Both the position numbers and the translations under genes were made by a program. Positions 21,925 through 33,702 of a DNA stretch of 64,000 nucleotides are shown here, piece after piece. The notes under the pieces were generated by a model, which worked only from the letters and a program-made list of their open reading frames with translations, did no database searches and was not told where the DNA came from. Each line of letters begins with the position of its first letter. Positions within the stretch are counted from its first letter, which is position 1. Location of the stretch: positions 4,655,001-4,719,000 of the forward strand of contig NC_081546.1 of the NCBI RefSeq assembly GCF_901000735.1, in the 5' to 3' direction. Origin of the DNA: Corylus avellana. Taxonomy: Eukaryota > Streptophyta > Magnoliopsida > Fagales > Betulaceae.

Positions 21925-22536
21925 GACATAAATTTCTTTCAAATCAGTCTGGAGAAAATTCATTTAAAATAGTGCTAAGTGTCTAAACATTTAAAATGCA
22001 CATATCTTATCTTATCTAGGGGTGCAGGAGTGCAGGAGTTACTCATCAAACTATATCAGAAAGGTAAGGGATTTTAACCATTTCTTATCTTTCACTTGTG
22101 GTTCTTATCTTACCATATTTGACGATCTTGGGGTGCAGGAGTTTTGTTAAGCTTTATCAGAAATGGAAGTAATTTTTACTCTTAAGGCATGTTTGGTATG
22201 CAAGAATAGACCTGGAAATAGAATAGCTATTCCATTATTTGGTTGTACCACCATTCCTCCCCTAAAATGGGGAATAGTACTTATTCCTCTAAAAAATGTA
22301 AGGAATAGCTATTCCCCCATAAATGGAATAGCCCTAAAAGTGTTTTTCCGAAAAATACGCTTTTTTTTTTTTTTTTTTTTTTAATTTGGTTTTGGGCACA
22401 AAAAAGAAGAAGTAATCGTTCCCCATGGGGGGCCTACCACCTCAACAGAAGCACTAGGGGTGGTTGCGGCCACCCCCGATAGCTCAAGGGTGGTCATGGC
22501 CACCCTCAATGGTGCATCAAGGGTGGTGCGAGCACT
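21622..22536. other. Non-coding repeat-rich DNA
   Basis: Contains a (TA)n(GA)n microsatellite at 21863-21924, repeated ggggtgcaggagt words near 22018-22145, and a Tourist-like start (ggcatgtttggta at ~22188) with aatagctattcc repeats to ~22345. A GGGGTGG/CCACCC patch at 22425-22525 resembles the one at 14.65 kb. No gene seen. Confidence 0.5.
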
Positions 22537-22725
22537 CGTATAACGCCTCACTCCAATGACATAATATTGTCCGCTTTTGGCTCCCTCGAACCAAACTTCT
22601 CAGGAGGTCATCTATCCTGGTACTATTCTCGCATAAGCACGCTTAAGTGCGGAGTTCTGATAGGGATTTGAGTGTATCATCAACATGATTCACCTTGGTC
22701 ATGTGTATAATCCACACTAGACCCA
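22537..22725 (-). mobile_element. Cassandra-like TRIM / 5S rRNA-derived repeat
   Basis: Minus-strand sequence of about 22608-22690 closely follows plant 5S rRNA: ATCAGAACTCCGCACTTAAG, CGTGCTTATGCGAGA, ATAGTACCAGGATAGATGAC and CTCCTGAGAAG, including the box A and box C regions of the RNA polymerase III promoter. The plus-strand start (tataacgcctcactccaatg, acataatattgtccgctttt) resembles the edge of Cassandra LTRs, which are known to carry 5S sequences. It has no partner LTR, so it is a solo or truncated copy. A SINE3-type origin is the alternative. Confidence 0.65.
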
Positions 22726-22735
22726 TCATCACTCT

Positions 22736-23803
22736 TCAAAGAAGCGGTGAATGCCATGAAACTGCCCTTGTCATTGAGCTGATTTGTGTCATCAGATGAC
22801 TCTCTCTTAAAGTGACATTCATGGCTTTGCCTTTGGACCTTTTATACTTAGGACAATCAGCCGTAATATGTCCAAATCCTAAACACCCTTGGCACGTGAT
22901 GCCTGGAGTATTCTTCTCTTTTTTACCCTTGAACTTTTTCTTTTCATGAGAACTCTCAATGTCATTCTTCAATTTTTCACCAGATGTAGGTTGAGTATTC
23001 TCCTCTTTCTTGCCCTTGAACTCCTCTTTCTTACCCTTGAACTTTTTCTCGTCATGAGAACTACCCTCAGCTTCATTCTTGAATGTCTCACCAGATTTAG
23101 GGGATCTGCTAAAGTCACCTTTCCTAAGTTTGAGAAACTTTTTGAATCTCATGGCAAGTAATGTCAAGTCCTCATCATCAGCGGAATTATTGGCCTCTTC
23201 CCTCACAATTTTTGAAGCCAAGTTATTTTTCTTGGGTCGAGGCAAGGTGAGTTCATAGTTCTGCAAAAAACCAACAACTTCTTCAACTTTTATGGTATCA
23301 AGGTCTGTGCTTACCTCATTAACAGTGACCTTAGGTCTAAATCTCTCAGGTAAAGACCTCATAATTTTTCTAACAATCCTATTGTCAAGAATTTTCTCTC
23401 CTAGGTTAAAAGAATTATTTACAATATCATTGATACAAGCATAGAATTCATCAAAAGTTTCATCATCCTTCATTCTAATCTCTTCAAATCTAGAAGTCGA
23501 CATATGAAGTTTTGAATATTTTAACCTTTTTTTTTCCCCTTCCATAGATGACTTCTAGAATATCTCATGCCTTTTTGGCAATTTCACACGTTGAAATTCT
23601 CTTGAACTCATCTAGTGAAACAACCATAAAGATGGCATGTACCCCTTTACTGTTCTAGTTGCATTCGGTCAATTCATCCTTAGACCATGTGTCAGTATTA
23701 GTAGTGGGTTTATTCCAACCCCTCTCAATAGAGATCCATGCGTGTTTATCCAAGGACTGCGGGAACACTCTCATGCGAATCTTTCAGTGGGTATAATTAT
23801 TGT
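22736..23803 (-). pseudogene. Copia gag, inactivated (outer element of the nest)
   Basis: Gag of a Ty1/Copia element related to, but distinct from, the one at 3-1562. Minus-strand reading gives WISIERGWNKPTTNTDTW, DELTECN*, FKRISTCEIAKKA*DILEV, FEEIRMKDDETFDEFYA, RSLPERFRPKV and a zinc knuckle CQGCLGFGHITADC near the end. In-frame stops replace conserved Trp codons and the region just before FEEIRM is out of frame. The first codons (VSISISSPYFDDN) lie at about 25644-25690, beyond an inserted LTR element (23804-25643). Its primer site and 5' LTR end are at 36.2 kb. No pol remains. Confidence 0.82.
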
Positions 23804-25643
23804 TGTTGAAATAATAAATATGAGGGAATATAAGCGGAAGCAATATAGAAAATAAACACAAAGAACTTACGGGTGGTTCGGTGTTAGACACCTACGTCCA
23901 CCACTCGGAATACCCTTAAGGGCTACATTGTGCTCATTAACTTGATTTGTCTACAATACAAAGGTCCCTATTTATAGGGTAATGTCTAAATACAAGTTTG
24001 GTAATCAAATCTCCTTGATTTGATTACAATCCTAATATATGATTATAATCAACCCATAAATAGAGAATATTTCAATATCAGCATAATTATGAAATATATG
24101 GAAAATATAATATATTTTTCATATGTTCTAACATCTCCCCTCAAACTCAAGGTGAAATATTCTGGAACCTTGAGTTTGAAATCCAAAACAATGATGACAA
24201 TGGTGGCGGAGGCCGAGAACAAGCCGTAGATGGTGGTGACTGCTGGAGGAGATGGAGGCTGGTAGGCAGCCAGTGACGGCGGCAAGTGGTTGGTGAATGC
24301 AGATTCAAAAGGGCCAACAATGGGCCAAACTCCAAAAAGGGCCGACAACGGGCCAGAGCTGACAACGAGCCAAACTTCAAAAGGGGCTGACAATGAGCCA
24401 AAAATAAAAAAGGGGCCGACAACGGGCTAGGGCTGACAACGAGCCAAAAATAAAAAGGGCCGACAACAAGCCAGGGCTGCCAATGAGCCAAAAATAAAAA
24501 AAAAGGGGCCGACTACGGACCAGGGCTGACTAAAAGACAAAAATAAAAAGGGCCGATAACGGGCCAAGGCTGACAATGAGCCAAAAATAAAAAAGGAGCC
24601 GACTATGGACCAGGGCTGACTATGAGCCAAAAATAAAAAGGGCCGACTTGGACCAAAAATAAAAAGAAAATGAGCCCACTTGGGCAGTTATCAGATCGGC
24701 GCACCGAATCTGACCGGCGCGTGGCGCGCGTGATGTGTCCACTTGGACAGCTTCTTCTTCCTTCCCTTTTTTTTTTTTTTTTTTTTTTTTTTCACCAGTT
24801 TCTCCGCGCCTGTCCCCTTCTTTCTTCCTCTTTCTCTGCATATTTTGCTGCAATAGAAATGGCCATGCATGAATGGAGGAAAGGCGCTGGCATAACCGGA
24901 GGAGCAGCTGGACGGCGCGGAAGCCGAAGACTAAGGCCGGCAGTGGCTTTCTTCGGCGTGGTCTGAGTGGTGTTTGTGGGTCGCGGCCTGGTGGACGGTG
25001 GGATGACGCCAGATGCAGTGCCGGTTCCGTTGACTGGAACGGCTGGAGATGCGCCAGATCTGGCAGCTTGAGCATGAGAGAGACCACCGAGGTCTTGGTG
25101 AGAGGAGTTGGACGAGGATGGCTGGGCAAGCTGCCGGAGGAAGATGATCTGGTCGTCTCCGGGGATGACTTATCGTGTAACTGTTTCCCTTCTCTATATG
25201 CGTGAGAGTGTTTTTTTTTTTTTTTTTCAAGAAACAAAACAATAGATTGAAGAAAAATATATAGTTCACAGGACTATTAGATCGACTAGCGTAAGCTAAT
25301 AGCTATGATACCATGTTGAAATAATGATAATGCTGAAATTATAGCGGAAGCAAGAGAGAGAATGAACACAAAGAATTTACAGGTGGTTCGGTGTTAGACA
25401 CCTACGTCCACCATTCGGAATACCCCTAAGGGCTACATTGTGCTCATTAACTTCATTTGTCTACAATACAAAGGTCCCTATTTATAGGGTAATGTCTAAA
25501 TACAAGTTTGGTAATCAAATCTCCTTGATTTGATTACAATCCCAATATATGATTATAATCAACTCATAAATAGAGAATATTTAAATATCAGCATAATTAT
25601 GGAATATATGGAAAATATAATATATTTTTCATATATTCTAACA
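23804..25643 (-). mobile_element. Complete non-autonomous LTR retrotransposon (LARD/TRIM-like), 1840 bp
   Basis: Two 330-bp LTRs (23804-24133 and 25314-25643) end in TG...CA and are flanked by the 5-bp duplication attgt (23799-23803 and 25644-25648). Read on the minus strand: 5' LTR with TATA in CCCTATAAATAGGGACC, primer site TGGTATCATAGC next to it (one mismatch from the initiator-Met type), a ~1.18-kb interior, polypurine tract TTGAGTTTGAGGGGAGA, 3' LTR. There is no gag or pol. The interior holds a repeat array (24310-24660) and a GC-rich block (24660-25200) with frames that match nothing I know. A third LTR of the family is at 35353-35681. Confidence 0.9.
24310..24660. repeat. GGGCCGACAAC tandem array inside the LTR element
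   Basis: About seven degenerate units of ~45-55 bp built on gggccgacaacgggccaggg, ctgacaacgagccaaaaata and aaa. The repetitive minus-strand frames (GPLSAL.. and FLARCQP patterns) are a product of the array, not evidence of a gene. Confidence 0.8.
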
Positions 25644-26239
25644 ATTGTCATCAAAATAAGGGGAACTGATTGAGATTGAAACGTGATAAAGGGATCAAGG
25701 ATCACACTAAGGCCTCGTTTGGTTTGCGGATTGTCTAGTCCATTGGAAAAGGATTAGCTATCACTGGGATTAGCTACCACTGGGAATAGATTAGCTAGTC
25801 CTACTCCTTTGTTTGGTTGTAACGCTGGAATAGACTACCTAATCTCATTCTTTCGTTTGGTACAATGCAATATGTTGATGAATAGAATCGTATTATGATC
25901 TTATTTCCTAAAATACCCTTATAATATAAATACAATTTATATTATTAAGGACTTTCATTCTTTTCTTTTTATTGAAAGATAAACGATTTTACTATAATTT
26001 TTTTTTTTAGTTATGTCATGTATATATAATTTTATATATAAATATACACACTTGAACAAGTATGAATAACCTGTGTTCAAGCGTGTGTGTATATATATAT
26101 ATGTACGCTTGAACAACTTGTGTTCAAGCGTGTATATATATATATATATATATATATAACTGAATTAAAAATCAAGCTGAGAAAGTATAGAGAAAGAGAG
26201 ATGGAGAAACATAATTAAAAAAATAAATAAACCCTAAAC

Positions 26240-26339
26240 NNNNNNNNNNNNNNNNNNNNNNNNNNNNNNNNNNNNNNNNNNNNNNNNNNNNNNNNNNNNN
26301 NNNNNNNNNNNNNNNNNNNNNNNNNNNNNNNNNNNNNNN
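26240..26339. other. Assembly gap (100 N)
   Basis: Conventional 100-N gap. It hides the junction between the PIF/Harbinger left part and the Copia pol fragment. Confidence 0.99.
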
Positions 26340-26343
26340 CTAT

Positions 26344-27890
26344 CACCTATTCCTATCCTTAAAATCAACCAAGCATCCACTAAAATCCTTTCATGCTACA
26401 CACTTGCCTTCTATCCCTACCACATTTGCTCAGGCTGTTTCTAACCCTAAATGGTTTGCTGCAATGGAAAGTGAACTTCAAGCTTTAGTTGACAATGGTA
26501 CTTGGTCGCTCTGCCCTAGACCTTCACATCGAAACATCATCAAGAATAAGTGGGTTTTTCGGCTAAAGGAAAAATCAGATGGCACTATTGAAAGATACAA
26601 GGCAAGACTAGTGGCTAAGGGTTTCCAACGAAGAGACGGTATTGACTACACTGAAACCTTCAGTCCAGTTATCAAACCAGCCACTATACGGATCTTGCTA
26701 TCCATAGCAATCCACTACAATTGGCCCCTCAAGCAATTGGATGTCTTTAATGCTTTCCTTCATGGTTACTTGAATGAAGAAGTCCTTATAGAGCAACCTA
26801 CTAGTTTTGTTGATGCAGCTTTTCCAGATCATGTTTGTAAGCTCAAAAAGGCCCTCTATGGTCTAAAGCAAGCCCCATGAGCCTGGTTTCATAGATTGTC
26901 ACAAGCTCTTTTCCATCTTGGTTTTGTTGGATCCTTAGTAGATACTTCCCTTTTTATGCTTCATCAAGGCTCTGTTCATATTTACATACTGATATATGTT
27001 GATGATATCATAGTAACAGGTACAGATTCATCTATCATGGAGACTCTCATCCACGACCTTCAAATGGAATTTAAACTAAAGATCTTGGCTGCCTTTCATA
27101 CTTCCTAGGCATCCATGTCCTTCGTGACAAAACTGGTTTACATTTAAATCAAGGTAAATACATTATTGATTTACTTGATCGTGTGCAAATGCTTGGAGCA
27201 AAGCCCTATGCCGCACCCTGCACTTCAGGCAAGAAGCTCACCAAGCTTGATGGTGATACTCTACTAGATCCCACAACCTATCATCATATCATTGGAGCTC
27301 TACAATACTGCACACTCACAAGACCTGACATAGCCTACACTGTCAATCAACTATGTCAATTTCTCCATTGTCTAACTACAAAACATATGAAGGCTACTAA
27401 AAGAGTTCTAAGGTATCTCAAAGGCACACCAGATCATGGCCTTCACTTCACTCCAGGTCCTCTTCAACTTCAGGCATATTGTGACTCTGACTAGGCAAGG
27501 GATCCTCTTGATCGCAGATCCACTATAGGGTATTGTGTTTTCTTTGGCTCCAACTTAGTATCTTGGCATGCCAAGAAGCAGCCTGTTGTCTAGAGATCTA
27601 GCACCGAGGCTGAATATTGTGCAATGGCCATTACAGCTGCTGAACTCTCATGGCTTCGAATGCTACTCAAAGAATTGCAAGTTTCTCTCCATGATCCTCC
27701 TGTACTCTGGTGTGATAACATAAGAGCTATTGCTTTAGCTTCTAATCCCATCTACCATGCTCGTACCAAGCATATAGAAGTTGACTATCACTTCATCCGT
27801 GAGAAAATTTTTCACAAAGATCTTTGTGCTAGCTACATCCCAACTCAAGATCAATGTGATGATATCTTTACAAAGGGCCTTACCTCTTGA
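26344..27890 (+). pseudogene. Copia reverse transcriptase and RNase H, inactivated
   Basis: C-terminal half of a Copia pol. RT motifs in order: WFAAMESELQALVDNGTW, KNKWVFRLKEKSDG, YKARLVAKGFQR, DYTETFSPV, LDVFNAFLHG, LYGLKQAP, YVDDIIVTG (catalytic YVDD), then RNase H with STEAEYCAM, WCDN, HARTKHIEVDYHF and DIFTKGL at the end. Lesions: TGA right after LYGLKQAP (26878), a frameshift near 27090, TAG after YCDSD (about 27492) and TAG before RSSTEAEY. The 5' half including integrase is missing in the N gap. The element's 3' LTR follows at 27950. Confidence 0.92.
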
Positions 27891-27949
27891 TTTCTTTTCC
27901 TCAGAGACAAACTCATGGTCACTCCCCCTCCCATTCATTTGAGGGCGGC

Positions 27950-28209
27950 TGTTAAGGAAGCAATAGAGTCTGTTTTATAGTTGTTCTTATCTTTTAGCAT
28001 TATCCTTATAGTTGTTCTTATCTCTTCTCTTTAGTGTTCTAGTTGTATTTGTTCTACTTGTTTGTATTGAATTAGGTCTCCTAGTTTGTATCAAGTTTGG
28101 GTTTGTCAAACTTGATTACAATTGTAACTCTTTGCCTATATATACAATGAGAACGAAGCTGAGACTTCATTCCGCCAAAAGCAAGTTTCTTTGCTTTCTT
28201 TCAATTACA
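27950..28209 (+). mobile_element. Copia 3' LTR, 260 bp
   Basis: Starts TGTTAAGGAAGCAATAGAG just after the purine-rich catttgagggcggc, ends TTTCAATTACA, and carries a TATA box in gcctatatatacaatgagaa. It is the 3' end of the pol fragment immediately upstream. The 5' LTR and target duplication are not seen. Confidence 0.8.
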
Positions 28210-31045
28210 AGCCGAAATCAAGGAGTGCATAAGGTAAGAGATATCTCTTTTATGGAGAAAGAACAAGCAGATTTGGAAAGAGATAATGATATTCAAAATT
28301 CAAACAAGAAGGGCGCAAGTGTATATGTGGGTCAATGGGACGCATTAAAAGGAAAGATGGTGTGGAGCACTATGGGAAAAGAGTAGGTTTCACCCTTCAT
28401 GGCATGTTTCATGAGTGGATCCACGTTACCTTCACTTAATGACATGGAGGATTTTTCAACCAGCTCCATGTCACCAATACAAAGGAATAGGGGCGGCAAA
28501 GGGGGGGAAAATTATGCAAGCTTGCAAGGACAAGTGAGGGTTCGTATGAAGGCTGCAAACAAGGGAGGGGGGAATCATAACACAAAAGAAAAGGTGCCAA
28601 CTAGGGAGGAAAGTCAAGGTGATAAGGGGATAGGGAAGATGCAGGCCTTGGCTGGTAAAAGGAAGGTTAATGAAGGAGAAAGTGGAGGAGCTTGCGGCTT
28701 GGGAAAAAATGGACATCATGCAAATGTGGTGGCAGCTGCGATGCAGTCCCACCAAGAGCTATGAGTGCCTTAAGTTAAAACTGTCAAGGGCTTGGGAACT
28801 CTGAGACAGTTTGAGACCTTTGCCACTTGGTGAAGGAAAAGAAACCCCTTTTGGTTTTTCTTATGTTGACCAAAATGAATAATAAAAAAATTGATTTTTT
28901 GAGAATAAAATTGAAGTTTGATAATATGTTTGTTGTAGACAGTGTGGGGCAAAGTGGAGGTTTGACTCTGTTATGGTCAGATGAACTCCAATTAAGTATA
29001 CAAAATTTCAGCCAGCGTCACATCAATGGGACAATAATTAGGTGAGCGGACGGTGGAGAGTGGAAATTAACCGGCTTTTATGGTCACTCTGATTCAGCTA
29101 AACGATGAGAATCCAAGGAGTTGCTTCGACATCTTGTTTCTATATCACCCGAACCATGGTTGGTTCTGGGCGATTTTAATGAGATCGTAGAACATGGAGA
29201 AAAATGGGGTGGGGCAACTAAAGCAAGAGGTTTGATGGAAGATTTTAAAGGAGCATTGAAAGAATGTTGTCTCGGTGATTTGGGTGTGTCTGGGCCCAAA
29301 TTCACGTGGTACAATGGACGGCAAGGCAGTGATTTCATGAAGAAATGCCTGGAAAGAGCTATAGCGAATCAGCTAAGGTGCGAATTTTTCCCGCATGCAG
29401 AGGTGGCTGTTCTGGCCAATAAAGCTTCTGATCATAATCCCTTGTTACTTACTTTGAATGCTTGTGCAGGAGGAGCAGTGAATATGAGGCGCCCTTTTCG
29501 ATCTGAAGCTAGGTGGTCAAAATTGGGTGGTTTCAAGGAAGTGGTTAGGAAGGCCTAGCGAGTAAAGAAACATGGGGTGGATCCTTGGCTGGCAGGGAAG
29601 AAAAACATGCAAAATTGTAGAAGAGTTATAAAGCAGTGGGTCTGCAAGCAAACAAATGTTTCAGAATCTACTATTTGGAACAAGACTGAGCAACTCGAGA
29701 AGCTACAATCTAGAATGAGGGTGCCAAATTTTGAAGAAGAGAGACCCATTAAAGCTGAGTTGAATATTTTATTGGAGCAAGAAGATTTGAAATGGCGCCA
29801 AAGAGCAAAAATGGAATGGCTGAAAAATAGGGACAGGAACACAAAATTTTTTCATGCATATGCCAATCAACGTAATCGTAGAAATAATATTGAGTGCATT
29901 TTAGATGGTTATGGGCAGTTTTGCTCTAATCCGGTGGAGATAGAAGGAGCATTTGTTGATTATTTTCAAACCATCCAAACGTCCAGCAAACCAAGAAATG
30001 TAGACAAATGTACGGCTAGACTAGAGAGCAAGGTGACAAGGGCGATGAATGATATGTTGGTGGCTGGATTTACAAACTTGGAGGTAAAGAATGCTTTGGA
30101 ACAAATGGACCCATTGAAGGCGCCGTGCCCAGACAGTTTCACAGCAGAGTTTTATCAACAAAACTGGGAAATAGTGGAACTGGAGGTATGTGTTTCTGTC
30201 TTAAAATTTTTTAATTGTGCTAAGATGAAAGTGTCCGTCAATTCTACTAATATTGTGCTGATTCTCAAATCTAAAAATCCTAGTAGTGTCTCTGAATTCA
30301 AGCAAATAAGTTTGTATAATGTTTACTACAAATTGATTTCAAAAGTGTTTGCGAATCGCCTTGAAATGTCCTCCCTCATATTATTTCTTATAATCAAAGT
30401 GCATTCATACCCGGACGGCTCATTTTTGATAATATTCTAGTGGCGTATGAGACCTTACACACTATGCACACTTGCATGTGGAGTAAGGTGGGTTTCATGG
30501 GAATTAAATTAGATATGAGCAAGGCGTACAACCGTGTGGAATGGAGTTTTATAGAAGCGGTTATGATTAAATTGGGTTTTGACCCTAGATGGATAAATCT
30601 AATTATGGAGTGTGTGACAAGGGTCAGTTATGCAGTGGTGGTCAATGGTAGTCCGGTTGGACATATTATTCCTTCTCGTGGCATTCGCCAAGGCAATTCA
30701 CTTTCACCATATTTGTTTCTATTGTGTGCAGAAGCTCCGAGCTCTATGTGAAGTAGGGCCAAGAATAATAGGGTCATTACGGGAGTCCCAACGTCCAAAA
30801 ATGGACCCTGAAGCAATAACCTTTTCTTTGCAAATGACAGCTTACTATTTTGCAAAGCAAATTTGGTAGAATGGAGAAGGCTGACACAAATTCTAGATAA
30901 ATATAAAGGGGAGTCTGGACAGAAACTTAATAAGGAGAAGACCTCAATTTTCTTTAGCCGAAATACAAGTGAGGAAAGAATAAAGGAAATCACACAGATG
31001 TTTGGTCTACAAGCCACACAGGGGTATGATAAATATCTGGGTGTT

Positions 31046-33702
31046 TGTTGTGCTAAATACCCACCTAAATTAATAGGCAAATACTTGGTACGTTTTACTC
31101 GCAAGTGCACAAGATTAAACGATAGTATAGTACAGCAAGTACGAGATCGATCCCACGAGGATTGTTGATTTTATTTAGAATTGATTAAAAATATCAAGTT
31201 GTCATTAAATTGATATTATGAAAAAGAAATAAAAAGATATAAAGATAAATGAAAAGGTAGTGGTAGGGCTTTGATATTCATCACTAATCATACTTAGATA
31301 ATATAACAATATGCCAATGATCTAATCATATTATGAATACTTAATGTTTGCCAACTTAAGGGTATGGGTGTCTACTCCTTAGGCTATTGATTTTCCTAAG
31401 CAACGAATTAGGCATGAGTATCTACTCTAATTCTTTTCTTTCTTAAAGGATTTAGCATGGGTGTCTATTAAGTTGTTCTTTAAGAAAGCATAAATCTATG
31501 AAAATCGACAAACACATGAGACCTAAGGCATGTGTGTCTACTCTCAGTTCTCCATGTTGATTAACCCAAGAACCCGGTGTGGATTTCTTTTGTTATTCTT
31601 ATTAAAATGTTGAGCAAAATATCTACCTAAATTAATAGGTAAATAATTGTACGTTTTAACTGCAAGTGCACAAGGTCAACATTGTAGTATATAGTGCAAG
31701 TACAGGATCATTCCCACGAGGATTGTTGAATTTTTTTAAAAAAATAAATTCTTTAAGTAAAACAAAGATTGATTGCTTAAGTGATGATAATAAAAAGTAG
31801 GGCTTTGATATCCACCACTAATTATATTTAGCTAATATAACAATATGCCAATGCTTTGATCATGTTATGCATATCTAATGTTTGTCAACCTAAGGGCATG
31901 GCGTATACTCCTAAGGCTATAAATTTTTCTAAGCAACGAGTTAGGCATGACGTATACTCTAATTCTTTTCTTTTCTAAGGGATTTAGCATGATGTATACT
32001 AAGTTGTTCCTTAGAAAAGCATATGTTCTATGAAAATCGACAAACACATGAGGCCTAGGGCATGGCATATACTCCCGATTCCCCATGTTGATTAACTCAA
32101 AAATCGTGGTGTGGATTCTTTTGTTACTTATGTTAAACCCAGGACTCGGCCATCCAAATTGATTTAACTAACTAGTCCATTCCACATACATATGTTGATC
32201 ACGCACACACATATGAGGAATTCATGTAAGTAGGCATTAATCAAGTTAAATAGCACAACAAGATCATCATAAGGGCGCCAATATTGAAATATTAACTAAA
32301 TATAACTAGGGCTTCAATCTAGTCCTACTAATTAAATTAGCTACACATAAAATTGATATTAAACATCTTTATAAAGAAAAGAAAAGAAAAGAAAGGAAAA
32401 GAATAAACCCGAGACTTGAACTTGAAGAGCACATCTTCTTCTCCTTACAAAGCATATCTATTCTAGAGGCTTAAGGGTCTATTTATAGGCTTTAGAAGTC
32501 CTTGACAAAGTAGTAAACCTAGGAATTTCTTAGGGTTTCAAAACCTATTACAATTGGGAGTTGGAAAACTCTAATATGGAAAGAATGACAATCTGGCCGC
32601 CACTTGATATATCTCCTGTGCACGGGTGCGATCGATCGCAACCCGTGTGCGCTCAATCGCAGGTCTACAATCAATTCTCTTCTCTCATGCACTCGATCAC
32701 TCCTAGCCTGGATTGTGCTTTGTTTTCTCGGGTACTGCGCTCGATCGCAGGTATCCTGTGATCGATCGCAGTGTCAGAGAGCTCCCAATTTTCCATCTTC
32801 TCTCTTTTGAGCCCAAATCATCTAGATTTATTTCATTTTCTTCCAAAAGCCTACAAAAGTATGAAAAACACAAAAATGAATTAAAATGACCTAATTAACC
32901 AAAACCAAAGGATTAAAACATGCAAGTTAAAGGCTGAAAATATGAATATTTTAGCACTTATCATAAACCCAGGACTCGATCATTCAAGTTGATTTAACTA
33001 ACTAATTCATACCACATGCATATAATGGCCAATCACATAATTAAATATAAAACTAAAAAGAAAAAGAAAAGAAAGAACCGAAAACTGCTCCTAGAAGTAG
33101 CCTCCAATTCCTCTTCCCAAAGTTATGTCTATTCAAGGATGATTATTCTCAAGGTTTTGAGGTTTATTTATAGGCTTAGGAATACTCTAGAAAACCTAGA
33201 AACCCTAGTAAAATCGTAGGTTTTAATCCTAGTGTAACTAGGACTAGGAAAACCCTAATATGGAAAGCAATATAGGTCTGGCCGCAGCTTCTGGAATTCT
33301 TTAGCGCACGAATGCGCTCGATCGCAGCCCATGTGCGCTCGATCACTCCTCTGCCATCAATCGTATGTCTTCTACACTCAATCACAACGCGATCGAGTCT
33401 TCTCTTGTGTGCACGAGTGCACGCCTCGCTCTTCACATCTGGACCTCTCTGGAAGTGCGCTCGATCACAGGTCTCCTACGATCGGTCGCACTACCATAAT
33501 ACTTTTGCTTGTTTCAAGTCTTTTAGCTTTTTCACAATTTTATCATTTAAGTTCGATACTTTCAGGAATGCTTTCTTTTCTTCCAAAAAGCTATAAAACA
33601 AAGAAAACATAAGAAGAAAGTAAAATCGCACAAACTAACAACACTAAAGAATTAACACATATAAGTTTAAGGGCTAAAATATGAATATTTTGACACTTAA
33701 CA
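31046..33702. mobile_element. Solo LTR A (~1.3 kb) inserted in the LINE RT, itself interrupted
   Basis: The left edge TGTTGTGCTAAATACCC and right edge TTTTGACACTTAACA give TG...CA ends. Removing it joins the LINE frame as YLG and LPTLIGKSRV. LTR A own sequence is 31046-31607 plus 32964-33702 (about 1.3 kb). It is interrupted by LTR B. Flanks gtgtt and gtctc are a weak 5-bp duplication. Shared body words include ctcgcaagtgcacaag and gatcccacgaggattgttg. No internal coding region, so a solo LTR is the best reading. Confidence 0.7.
31608..32963. mobile_element. Solo LTR B (1356 bp) of the same family nested in LTR A
   Basis: The edges TGTTGAGCAAAATATC and TTTTAGCACTTATCA match those of LTR A, and the interior aligns along its whole length. 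LTR A sequence resumes at 32964 with taaacccaggactcg, exactly the word LTR B contains at the matching place. The flanks taaaa and taaac agree at 4 of 5. Region 32620-32770 (and 33300-33490 in A) is dense in tcgatcgca words. Confidence 0.75.

Noticed and set aside
24049..25237. Overlapping long frames on both strands
   Set aside because: They come from the GGGCCGACAAC array and GC-rich interior of the LTR element; no domain recognised.
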